A program made the position numbers and the translations under genes. The notes beneath the pieces were generated by a model. The model was given only the letters and a program-made list of their open reading frames with translations. It searched no databases and was not told where the DNA came from. From Topomyia yanbarensis (lineage: Eukaryota; Arthropoda; Insecta; Diptera; Culicidae): DNA of 64,000 nt. The stretch lies in contig NC_080672.1 in the NCBI RefSeq assembly GCF_030247195.1, positions 402,149,037 to 402,213,036 of the forward strand. Direction: 5' to 3'. Positions 1-31,000 of this stretch are shown here, piece after piece (the first letter of the stretch is position 1; each line of letters begins with the position of its first letter).

Positions 1-548
1 GCCTCAGCACCTCAGGTGTCCAAATTGCGGTGCCAGTGAGAGTATGAGTCAATTTCAGAGCAACCAGCGAGCAGTGAAGGTGTGTTGCAGTGATCACTAG
101 TGATTCAGTGGAACATTTCTTCGCCTGATATTTGATCAATATTCGAATACTTGTGCTTTTGTTGTTTGCGTCTTTTGATCGAACAGTTAAAAATCCTTGG
201 TAATCTTCGTGACGTGTGATTTAGCTGAAGATTTGACAAGGGTCCGACGAATCGAATCGAATTGATGGAAAAGCGGATGTGAAATCGTCAGATTTGTGTC
301 ACCAACACAAAAGTAGACAAACCAGCGCGGCGGACGACCCACCGATCGGTGTTCGGGGAAAAAAAGAGAAAAGACCTGGCGGCCGTCAGAAAGTAGACGG
401 AAAGCGAAAAACCGTTTCGTGAAAGTAATCACCGTCCAACGACCAACCAACAGCGGCAGCAGCAGTCAGTGGTATAGCGAGAAAAGAGACGCAGAAGTTC
501 ATCGCTCGTCGTGCACTGGCTGTTCGCCGCACAGCTGAGAGTCTCGCG
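1..548 (+). other. 5' UTR / promoter-proximal region of the four-pass membrane protein gene
   Basis: No gene is seen here apart from the leader. Base composition is mixed and not repeat-like. An arthropod-initiator-like TCAGT lies at 105-109 and other TCAG motifs occur nearby, so transcription may start inside the window, but no TATA box is obvious. The minus-strand frames in this region are antisense shadows with no protein features. Confidence 0.4.
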
Positions 549-21087
<20,539 letters not shown>

Positions 21088-21192
21088 TGTGGCGCCGCCG
21101 TCGTGGCTGGGCTGGCGGACGAGTGCCTACTCTTAATGCGAGAGCGCTGCAGCAATTTTCGACTGTAGGTATGCATGTGCGTTGTTGCAGGA

Positions 21193-21198
21193 AATAAA
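21193..21198 (+). terminator. AATAAA polyadenylation signal of the four-pass gene
   Basis: AATAAA lies 106 bp past the stop codon at 21087, in otherwise mixed-composition DNA. Further AATAAA-type motifs occur at about 21780. Confidence 0.5.
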
Positions 21199-21839
21199 AT
21201 AGCCCACCAAATGTATGCTTCGAATTGCACTTCACCATCAAGCGTTATTACGCGACCGCCAAGATGTACGCTGGACCAGCCCAGCAGCGAGTGAACGAAC
21301 AGCGGCCGAAAGGTTTAGCTTTTATTTTCTTTCTTAAATTGTTTAATATAGGATAAGCTTTGGTCTCGGTGTAAAATGGATCATTTCTGACATTTCTTCT
21401 TCGCTATTTTTTCCCGCGAAAAAAATGGGAGCCTATCTAACCTGCGGACCGGTGGTTACGCTCCTCTAGTTGTAAGAGGAACTGTTACTCATTCCACGAA
21501 TTTTAACACAACTGGTGCTGTACTTTTAAACCGACACTGCCTGTACTCGACTGATTCTTTTAACATGCTAAGTTTTAGTTTCATCTAACTGTACTGCCAC
21601 TTAACCGTAAGACCCCTTATTATCGACCTCCCAAGGAATACTGGATTTTAATTCAGCAGGTGCGTAGTTGTAAGCTAAATATTTATTTCACTCGACAATT
21701 TTAAGTTTTATTCATCAGTATTCAGCAATTTTCAACAGACAAAATATTGAAATTATATTATATTTAAGATATATATTCTAATAAATACTGTTTTATTTTA
21801 TTTCATGCCGAAATCCTACGGTTCATCAACGTTTGTGTT

Positions 21840-22613
21840 TCATGTAGTTTTATCTGCTAGTAAACAAACCAACAGCCCACAACCAATCAATAGTCCAATC
21901 ACGACGCCAGCAATCAACAGAACTGGGACTAAATCATGGCCACAATCACTAGGAATTTCTAGTTGATTCAGTGTCCAGCCATCAACACCCGTAACCAGTG
22001 CTTCCTGATACACGCAATCGCAATCCGATGTGATGGGTAGCCTTACGACAGGATCATTCCGAATCCCATACATGTCCCGCAGCTCCTCAAAAGACCAGCC
22101 TGGATCGTAGTACAGCAGATGACTTACGATCAAAACTTCCGATTTGATGACGCTACTGTTCACTCCCGCTGAGAGGTCAACATTGTCCTGGGACTTATTC
22201 TTCCACAGCATATCGTATAGTAACAATTGACCATAGTCGTAACAGGTTTCTCCGATGCGATCCAGCCTACCAGTCCCAAGAATGACTGCCCAGAGCCTCT
22301 GTTCTACGGAGAAGTAAACACGAAGGTAAAAATTGGTCACATTGAGACAGATACCGTGATAAGTAATTTCTCGCAGTTTATCCAATGATTCGTTCCGGAA
22401 TTGTACAACCAGGCAAGGAACCGGTTTCAGGTGTATGATAAGATGGTAGATCTGAGTTACGCGCCATTTTACGCTGGACAGAACATGCTGTTCGACTTGT
22501 TCGATGTTCCTTGGGATATTTCCGTTTGGGCTGGAGCATTCAGTAAATGTAATTTGATGTAGGGATGCTACTAACGGTAAAGCAGGAACTAGAAGGCAGA
22601 TGAGCAGCAACAT
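21840..22613 (-). CDS. Uncharacterised secreted/type I membrane glycoprotein, 257 aa, single exon
   Basis: The minus-strand ORF has an N-terminal signal peptide (MLLLICLLVPALPLVAS, probable cleavage near residue 17) and a C-terminal hydrophobic helix at about residues 229-253 (LVPVLLIAGVVIGLLIGCGL) followed by a short tail ADKTT. The extracellular part has four N-glycosylation sequons (NES 74, NVT 91, NKS 139, NSS 152) and paired cysteines (26, 67, 89, 124, 198, 200, 224) likely to form disulfides. It ends at TGA in 21840-21842. A minus-strand AATAAA (TTTATT near 21792-21797) follows. The start has an acceptable context (GCCATGT). It is convergent with the four-pass gene, with stop codons about 750 bp apart. 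I do not recognise a family: it could be a receptor-like or surface protein specific to dipterans. The full-length frame, signal peptide and anchor argue that it is a real gene rather than a relic. Confidence 0.78.
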   Translation of the reverse strand: MLLLICLLVPALPLVASLHQITFTECSSPNGNIPRNIEQVEQHVLSSVKWRVTQIYHLIIHLKPVPCLVVQFRNESLDKLREITYHGICLNVTNFYLRVYFSVEQRLWAVILGTGRLDRIGETCYDYGQLLLYDMLWKNKSQDNVDLSAGVNSSVIKSEVLIVSHLLYYDPGWSFEELRDMYGIRNDPVVRLPITSDCDCVYQEALVTGVDGWTLNQLEIPSDCGHDLVPVLLIAGVVIGLLIGCGLLVCLLADKTT

Positions 22614-22925
22614 GGCGTTGGTGCGTTTCGTAGTAGACTAATCGTTCTGCCCTTATGATAGGTTCAATAACTCAGCTAAATTTGTTTGGCTGAAAATAAA
22701 TCCTAACATCATCGTCGTCGTTTCATCAGAGCGTATCCTAATTTGTTGAGTGCTTCTTTCGTAACGGGAAATCGTTTCATTCAATTTATCCATCAACAAA
22801 ACTTTCTGACTAAATATAATTGAGTTCAATTTCACTTCCTATATCATCCGAAAAAGGAACTTTGGGGAAAACTATCAAATATCAGTTAACCAGTTCAAGC
22901 TGGAGGGAGGTTCAACGATTTTTTT
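22614..22925. other. Upstream flank of the 257-aa gene
   Basis: It contains the probable minus-strand 5' UTR and promoter. A 60-codon minus frame at 22653-22835 has no recognisable features; I cannot tell whether it is an upstream exon. Confidence 0.35.
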
Positions 22926-23054
22926 CTTTATTTACCGAAGCGTCCTTCGCCTTGTTTCGGGTTAGATAAATTTCTAACCCTATGTGCGCGGTTTGAAATC
23001 GAGCCCCGGTGAGTTGCGTACAAGGCAATTGACTTACCAATTACACTATGCTCT
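22926..23054 (-). mobile_element. tRNA-related SINE (Feilai-like), minus strand
   Basis: Reading the minus strand, the tRNA-like head (CATAGTGTAATTGGTAAGTC, then GCCTTGTACGCAACTCACC and GGGGCTCGATTTC) is followed by the CTAACCCGAAAC body shared with the other copies in this window. The B-box-like GGCTCGATTTC has decayed from GGTTCGATTCC. There is no tRNA function: the acceptor stem is absent. Confidence 0.7.
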
Positions 23055-23947
23055 AAGCCAGGCCCGTAGCCCGGATTTCGTTTCGGGAGGGGCTTAAAAC
23101 TTGTTGCATAAATGTGTTAATTCTGGTGACTTGAGATAGTCACTTGAAACTGAACGTAATTTTGAAAATTTCTTAGTGAAAACAATTCCAAAACTAAGGC
23201 ATTAGACAAAATGTTGTCTGATACAAGAAATGGTACAGTACATCGACGAATTCTTGCTTTTGAATTTGGTTTTTATTATTAATTTATAAGTTACCATTTT
23301 CACCGTTGGAATTTGCAAACGTGGGTGCTCCCATCATACAACTTGAAGCCAACGAAGTGAGGCTGTCCAGCGCGGATTCATACGATATGCGTTATGTAAA
23401 TTGACTTGGAACGATCCGCTGAACCTGAACTATACGAAGATCGTTGTCGATTATTAGGACTACACACTTTAGAAGATCGTAGACCCGCATCGTAAACTAC
23501 CTTCGTGTCTAAGCTTCTTATGACTGAATATGATTTTCCCGACCTTCTATCACAAATTAACCTCTACGGACCAACCCGTGTCCTTTGTTCTCGAACACTG
23601 CTGCACTCTGAAATGCACAACACTAACTACGCTGCCGACAACCGATATTAGAAATGACCCGTCGCTTCAACGATAATAACGACATCTTCGACTTCGTCAT
23701 TAGTTCTGCGGATGCCACTTTAGGTCATTTCTTTCTAGCATAGTTCATTAAGACTCTAGAAATTCACTCCAAATCTTCTGATTAGGCAGGCGATTTGTAG
23801 ATGCGCAGAAACGGTTCAACTCCTATTCAACACAAATTAATTAATAATATAATAATTTTCAATTTAATTGATGCTACATTAAAGATTATTTTCAGACAAG
23901 TGAGAACAACTAATTATTTATCTATTGAAGTATTCAGATTTTTCACC
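23055..23947. other. Intergenic stretch with one hAT-like terminus
   Basis: CAGGCCCGTAGCCCGG at about 23059 followed by a G-rich run resembles a hAT terminus; a similar CAGGCCCGTAGCGTGAGG occurs at 45821. No matching opposite end was found. The rest (23200-23947) is unclassified. Confidence 0.35.
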
Positions 23948-25329
23948 AGGGCATTGCAAAAATTTTTTTTTTTTTGAATTCTCAAAGGCCTCCCCTCTCA
24001 TATTGTGACAAATGTCAAAGTAAGCCCAGATGCCAAATTTCACATCATTTCGACAATTCTAGATCCCCGCCCACTTCGCTTGAAATTTTTGAAATTGGTG
24101 CTATTGGAAAATGTGGAGGAAAAATATATTAAATGGTATAACTTTTGAAGTAACAATCAGAAAATTACAATTTATACCTATTTTTAAAGAAAATAACCTT
24201 AGTATTTGAATGGAGATATTCCTGTTTCTATAAAAAAAACCGGAAAGTGGGGTACTGGGTCATTTTGACCCCAAAATCCCCTATTTTTTTAATTTTTCTG
24301 CTTCGTTGTGCAAACCATACATATTTTGCAGTTTTTCTAATGTGAAAAATCTCAGAAATCGAACGGAACCTTTTAGACCTTTGTCCGAATACGAAAAGTT
24401 GGGGTTATTATTCTTCATTCAATTTTAATAAATTGTACCTTGTTGAACGTGGAAAATTCTTAGAAATACAGCAAAAATAGATTCGCTTGCGTTAAAATTT
24501 AAAAACATCAAATTTTTTGACATTAACTCTACAAACCACATTTTTTTCATTAAATGTCCTAATACCTTAACTTCACCTATTTTTCCAGGTATGAAACTTT
24601 TCTCATGTGATTCTTAAGCGCATTTTTCACTATAAATAGTAAATTAAATAAGAATTTTGTTTTTAAATGGAGTTAATATGTGCGATTTTATGATGAAAAT
24701 ATGAAATCGAGACTATATGTCAGATAATGTGATGTTTCTGAATTTTACCGGTAACGAATCTATTTTTATTATGTTCCTAATGATTTTCCGCGTTGAACAA
24801 GGTACAATTTATGAAAATTGAATGAAGAATAATAGAGATATATGCACGAGAAAATGATAAAATTCAATATAAATGACAAAAGGCCCTATAACCCCATTCG
24901 GAAAAAGGTCTAAAAGGTTCCGTTCGATTTCTGAGATTTTTTACATTAGAAAAACTGCAAAATATGTATGGTTTGCACAACGAAGCAGAAAAATTAAAAA
25001 AATAGGGGATTTTGGGGTCAAAATGACCCAGTACTCCACTTTCCCGTATTTTTATAGAAACAGGAATATCTCCATTACAATACTCCTTTAAAAAGAGGTA
25101 TAAATTGTAATTTTCCGATTGTTACTTCAAAAGTTATAGCATTTAATATATTTTTCCTCCACATTTTCCCATAGCACCAATTTTAAAAATTTCAAGCGAA
25201 GTGGGCGGGGGTCTAGAATTGTCCAAATGATGTGAAATTTGGCATCTGAGCTTACTTTGACATTTGTCACAATATGAGAGGGGGAGCTTTGAGAATTAAA
25301 AAAAAAAAACTTTTTTTTTGCAATGCCCT
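23948..25329. mobile_element. Long foldback element, 1,382 bp
   Basis: The ends AGGGCATTGCAAAA (23948) and TTTTGCAATGCCCT (to 25329) are inverted. Arms stay alignable for several hundred bases, for example GGGTCATTTTGACCCCAAAA near 24268 against TTTTGGGGTCAAAATGACCC near 25011, and TTGTACCTTGTTGAACG near 24434 against CGTTGAACAAGGTACAA near 24791. No ORF of note and no clear TSD. Confidence 0.85.
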
Positions 25330-26504
25330 ATTAGACAGGCTTATTTTTCTAGGCAATTCTTCTACCCGACCCTTGAAACTATAAAAGACAAATCAGTAAG
25401 TTTGTTTGTTGACATGTAAAGGGTGTACAAAAAATACTATTGGTTTCTCTACAAAGCAATTACCTAGATTAAGCAAATATTATATTTGAGCACACGAAAC
25501 TCACAGGTTTCATTTCGGAATTCATGAATTTTTGGACAATACAAAAGAGATGTTTCAATGAATTAATTTAGTAAACTAGCCGGAATTTTATCTACTATAG
25601 GACTGTTCACTAATCGAAAGGAAACCCCCTGATTACAGTTATCTTGCAATTTACGTAAATTTTGTTAAATTTAACCAGAGCTTAAAAAAATGACATCCCT
25701 GCGTGAACTTGAAAGAGAACCGAAATTCAATTCCTGCCCGCCGCGATGAATGAAATGTTTGGTTCGTTTCCCTCGTCATTCATTCTCGCGACATAGCGCG
25801 TTCGGGTTCGCATATGTTCGGTTTCAGAAGCAAACTGAATTTTGTTTCTATGCTAGCTCTGAGAGGGATTATTCAGCAAAAATAAACTAGACATAGACTA
25901 CGCAGCTCACTACTGCTCGAACTGTCCACATAATAACAAATGAATGCTTTGGTTGGTGAAGGAATTTATATTTCCTCTACACTCAAACATTCGATTCTGC
26001 GTGAAATTTCAGTCAGTTGGAAAGTTGAATGACCGAGGCGTTGAATCTGAATGTCAGTTTCGATAAGCAGAAATAGTTAACTGATTTTGAAATTTCGAAG
26101 CACTGAATGTAACATTGATGGCACCACTAGAATTACTCGAAACTATAAATATGGGCGAGCTAAATAATTTTAGCATCACACTTGCTTCCGACAAATCAAA
26201 AAAAAACACATCGCACTTACTTTTCCTGTGCCGAAGAGACTTTTTATTCAGATTTCTATGTTTTTAAATTATTGTAATTCATCCGATTTCTATGAATCTT
26301 TTGCAATTTTTTTTGTCACCGGCAGTTTTTACAATCATCATCATGACTGGAAGAGATGACTTCATGAAGAAAGCTGCAATGCTTTTGATTACAGGTTTGT
26401 TTTACCTAAATTTAGGAAACAATTTCAATCAACGTTGTTCCACCTACAGTTGAATGTTGTGCGGATAGCGAAGACGTAATGTGTTTTCAAAAATGCCGTT
26501 TTTT
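25330..26504. other. Intergenic DNA containing a TATA-Inr core-promoter-like block
   Basis: CTATAAATA at 26143-26151 is followed at the right spacing (about 34 bp) by TCACAC at 26176-26181, an arthropod-initiator-like sequence. No gene is visible downstream except the decayed repeat from 26505. It may be the promoter of a dead element. The remainder is unclassified. Confidence 0.35.
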
Positions 26505-28000
26505 TTTAAACCGAATTGAGAGGATCAGAGCGAAATTCCGACAGCACTCGTTCTGAGTGCACAGAAAAGATAGAAGAGGTGCTCTTGAGGCTTCGTAGAT
26601 TAGCTGATTCTTTTTTCCTTCTCCGTGATTTCTGATCATCTCTCATTTTAGTCCAAAACGAATAAAAAATAGATCGTGAGACTGCTATATACTGAAAACA
26701 TAAAATCGAAATCATTGGACTGATAGATTCAACCAGTCACAACATTTTAGTCGCAACAGTGTTGCGAACTCGCATGAACGGAACGAATTCCTCGCATGAA
26801 AGTGAAATTAAGTGCCAATGAAAATGATGATGCGTTGAAATGACGCGGAAGCAAAAACTGTCGCCTCACCTATATTGTTCTTATTAAATTGAAATATTTT
26901 TTTTGCCTAGTACGCTTGAATGTGATGTCTAGTATTTATACTAAGAGTACAGAGTGCACAGACCTAATACAGTAATTCAAATTGGGTATAATTCAAAAAC
27001 CTGTCATTTAAATTTAAAATAGAGTTACCAACATCGAGTATTACATCTGAGTTTTTTTAAACGGGACAATGACTTGCGATGATGCGTTCACTTTTGGAGA
27101 GTTTTAGTACTCAGTCGTCCATTAAACTTCTTCTACTATTTTTTAAATAATTCATAAGTGAACTTTGTTCAATGCTTTAGCCAATCGAAACAGTGGTTCT
27201 GTTATCTAGTTATATCTATTTCCAACAATAAAAATAATAAAATGAGTTTTACTGGTTGACCAACAGATCTCATGCAAGCTCTTAACCATTGCACGTAGAT
27301 ACCTGTTTACGAAGCAGGGAAATACTTTTTCCTCACCAACTGCGTATAGGGGGTCATTCATATCTATCTCGCTATTGAACACTTCTGTGTCATAATCGTG
27401 GTTGCTGCCTTTATGTTCGCAAACATGCTTGCTTGTTGCCATTATGATTGTGAATTTCCTCAATGATTGTGCTGGCTGTAGATTTTGAGATATTGACGCA
27501 GCTTTTGCCGTTGTCAATATTACCTGAACATGTGCCACATATTTGGTAATTGGTTGTGTTCAGCGGTAAATAAATCGTAATGTGACGTTTTTTCACAGAG
27601 CTGGAACGTACTAGTTTGCCTTTGATATGTGCAAAGAATACTATGTGTAATTGTACTATCGCATTATGTTTTGTACTGTATTTCTCCCATATGTGATATG
27701 TATCTGCAAGTAAGCGGTATACGATCTTGTAACCGAACATTGATTCTCTCACCGTCCATTTATATGAAGATCTCAATTACAGCATTGTCACACACACAAC
27801 CATTAAAATTTAATGGCTTTAAATCATTCAAAATCAATGATTTCGCCTGATCCACTTTGTTGAACGCTATGAGCGCAGAATACCTGATGTGGTAGAACAC
27901 AACAATATCGTAAGTATAGCCTCCATTTTCACCTTCAGAAAATGTTCCTCATCACAAATACTCGGTTTTATGCGAATCACCACTAATCACAGTATTTGGC
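26505..28000. repeat. Unclassified dispersed repeat, copy 1
   Basis: The segment is collinear with 47540-49830 in the same orientation. Shared blocks include AACGAATTCCTCGCATGAAA / AACGAATTCCTCGTATGAAA, AGTACGCTTGAATGT, CCAGTCACAACATTTTAG, TGGCTGTAGATTTTGAG and CTTCAGAAAATGTT. Minus-strand frames in both copies read related proteins (for example HKGSNHDYDTEVFNSEIDMN in copy 1), but they are broken by frameshifts. I do not recognise the encoded family. It may be a retroelement or a dead gene duplicated. Confidence 0.7.
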
Positions 28001-29204
28001 CGGTGCACCACTTCTTTCTGCTGCGACTCACTCATCTCAAATTACTAGGGCATAGTATAGTAGAAGTTTGCTTTGTTATTCAGACAAGGAACACAACGTT
28101 TTGCCCGCCTAAAAGAAGACAACATTCTCCGGCGCTCTAACCTACAAAATCGTAATATTTTGATCATTAACGCTTTTTTTTTTTCAACCGGCCAAAGTGG
28201 AAAAATCATGCGAAAAAACGATACTTTATTTTCAAGAGGCCGCCATTTAGTTTCTGTAACGAATTTTTTCATGTTTTTTTTTTGGTTAAGGCGCCTCTAT
28301 AGAATGTAATCTTCAAGATCGTTTTGGTTTTCTGCTTATAGACGACGAATTGCGACCTGTATCGTGCCCGCTGATGAGGACGGTTTTCAAAACACCTTTG
28401 GCTGGACCCGCCATTTTGGACGCCATTTTTGACACCTTACACTCGGAAAATTTTAATTTTATAAATGAAACCTTAATAAACGCACATGTCTATTTTACTT
28501 CTTCAAAAAAAATAATTATCAAACCATCGGTACTTTTTGCACAATTATATAAGAGGACCCCCTTAAGGCCAATTACAGCAGGCCGTGATTCTGAATATGA
28601 TATTCATTGTACGGTTCAGACATGTGCGAGCATAGAGACTTCGCGATCGCGTGTATCATCGTGAAGGGCTCAAGCATTTGTACGTTAGTGTACGTAACTT
28701 CGCAAGCATACATTTTATTTTAATACCGTGTGCCGTTCGCATATTCGCGTGTGTTCTTGGATTATCGCACACGGACCGTGAATCTGATACTTAATTTCCG
28801 GTGCACGGTTTATATGCTAAAAGAAAGTCAGACCTTCCATATCACTAGAGTTCCCGGTCATGTCGTCATGGAAAGTGTTGTCTAGTGGATATGAACTTTA
28901 CTTTTTTATTGGTCCAACTGAACGTTTGGACCAATAAAAAAAATTTAAAAAAATCGTAAGTCGCAAAAGGTCCACCTTAGGTTGGCGTTGTTGATTGGGA
29001 AGGGCTTAAGCGTTCGTATGTTGAATAACATTAGAGAAGATGAATAAGCACATGAGAACTGCTGCCTTTTTAATAAGAACATGGTGGTTTTTTGGCGGAG
29101 ATTTTTTACATAATTTAAATTTTTTGCTAAAATTAAATGACTTAGCTTTACAACATGTTTGGCAAAGTTGTTGTACTTTGCAAGGCCCTTCTTTTTGTTT
29201 AAAC
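28001..29204. other. Intergenic stretch with a short perfect hairpin
   Basis: TTATTGGTCCAAC and GTTTGGACCAATAA at about 28908-28942 form a hairpin of about 13 bp around a 5-7-nt loop, probably a MITE remnant. No gene is found; frames here are short and unsupported. Confidence 0.4.
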
Positions 29205-30044
29205 TAGGGTGGTTTCAAATTTAGCAATATTTATAATAGAACTTTTTAACGGTTTGGGATAGAGCTTTACTGTCTTCGATGAAGTTGTAGAGCAACACAT
29301 TTTAGACAAATTTGCTGAAGACATGCAAGCTCTAGCTTTTATATTTTCCATTGCACGAGAAATTCAAATGTAAGCTTTAGGGTGTTCCTTAAAAAAACGG
29401 TTTTATTTTTATAACTTTTGAAGTTTTTATTATACGCAAAAGTACCCTTTGGACAACTTGAAGATTATTTTAGGGCGCATAATTTGTTTTAAAATACCAA
29501 CTACTTAACTTTTTTCGTTTTAAAGTTATAAGAACTTTTATATAAAGAATATAACTTTTTCAAAAAGAATTATCTTCGATTCGGGCACTGAACATTAAAT
29601 ACCGTTGCTTTCATATGAAATAGCATGCTTTGTAGTATAGATCACCAAAAAATGGTAAATACGATATTTTTTTATATTTTGCAATATTTACTCAAAAAAT
29701 AGTTTATTTTTAGTAAACAGTATGTATAACTTTCTAACGAGCGAAGCTAGAGGTTCAATATATTAAGACAAATTGTTCTCCTTCAAAATATCTGAAAGTA
29801 TTTCTAAACTGATGAATGAAAAATCAAAACTACAAAAGTTATACAAAGAAAACTATTTTTTAAGAAGCACCCTAAATTTTTTTGGCAAATTTCTTGTAAA
29901 ATGATAAGTACACGACATAGAGTTTCAGTGTCTTCGACAGTTTTTAAAATTTCATTTTCCACATTTTTCTGGAAGACAGGAAAACTCTATCTCGAACCAT
30001 TAAAAAGTTAAATTTCTAATTTTAAAAAAATTAGAACCACCCTA
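29205..30044. mobile_element. Foldback MITE, 840 bp
   Basis: It starts TAGGGTGGTTTCAAAT and ends TTAGAACCACCCTA. The arms are inverted over several hundred bases, for example TTTTTAACGGTTTGGGATAGAG near 29247 (read through GTTTGGGATAGAG) against CTCTATCTCGAACCATTAAA near 29985. No convincing TSD remains. No coding potential. Confidence 0.75.
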
Positions 30045-30500
30045 CCCAGTATTCAAAATAATAGAAAAGTATTGTAAAGTGCAATATTTTATCATGAAAA
30101 CGAAACTACAAGTAATTTAAACATATTACAAAGAGTCAATTCATGAAAAACCAAATTTTTAATATAACTTTTTCAGTTTTCATTTTTTACAACCTATCCT
30201 TCAAATGTTTTTGAGAGTTTTTGAAGACGAACATTTTCTTCTAATGCATCAAAACTCTAGCTTTTATTGTTCAGAAGATATAAGCACTTAATATTTCATA
30301 AATTTATTTTTTAAATAAATTTTATGAAAATTTAAAAAATATCGTATTCGCCATTTTTTGCTCAATTATAACTCTAATCATGACCTCATTTCTAGTTTAA
30401 AAAGAATTATCTTTTATTTGCCCCAAATGAGTGATATTGTTATTCCAAACAACCCCATTTTTGGCGAAAAACGTTTAAAGGCAATAGCTAGATATATAGT
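30045..30500. other. AT-rich sequence running into the assembly gap
   Basis: It has the same texture as the adjacent foldback element, and may be a further partial copy broken by the gap. No gene is seen. Confidence 0.35.
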
Positions 30501-31000
30501 NNNNNNNNNNNNNNNNNNNNNNNNNNNNNNNNNNNNNNNNNNNNNNNNNNNNNNNNNNNNNNNNNNNNNNNNNNNNNNNNNNNNNNNNNNNNNNNNNNNN
30601 NNNNNNNNNNNNNNNNNNNNNNNNNNNNNNNNNNNNNNNNNNNNNNNNNNNNNNNNNNNNNNNNNNNNNNNNNNNNNNNNNNNNNNNNNNNNNNNNNNNN
30701 NNNNNNNNNNNNNNNNNNNNNNNNNNNNNNNNNNNNNNNNNNNNNNNNNNNNNNNNNNNNNNNNNNNNNNNNNNNNNNNNNNNNNNNNNNNNNNNNNNNN
30801 NNNNNNNNNNNNNNNNNNNNNNNNNNNNNNNNNNNNNNNNNNNNNNNNNNNNNNNNNNNNNNNNNNNNNNNNNNNNNNNNNNNNNNNNNNNNNNNNNNNN
30901 NNNNNNNNNNNNNNNNNNNNNNNNNNNNNNNNNNNNNNNNNNNNNNNNNNNNNNNNNNNNNNNNNNNNNNNNNNNNNNNNNNNNNNNNNNNNNNNNNNNN
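30501..31000. other. Assembly gap of exactly 500 N
   Basis: A run of 500 unknown bases. The round length suggests a scaffolding placeholder, so the true distance is unknown. ORFs spanning it are artefacts. Confidence 0.99.

Noticed and set aside
23948..25329. Possible gene for a long hairpin RNA
   Set aside because: The terminal symmetry and family resemblance to other foldbacks make a transposon the simpler explanation; no transcription evidence in sequence.
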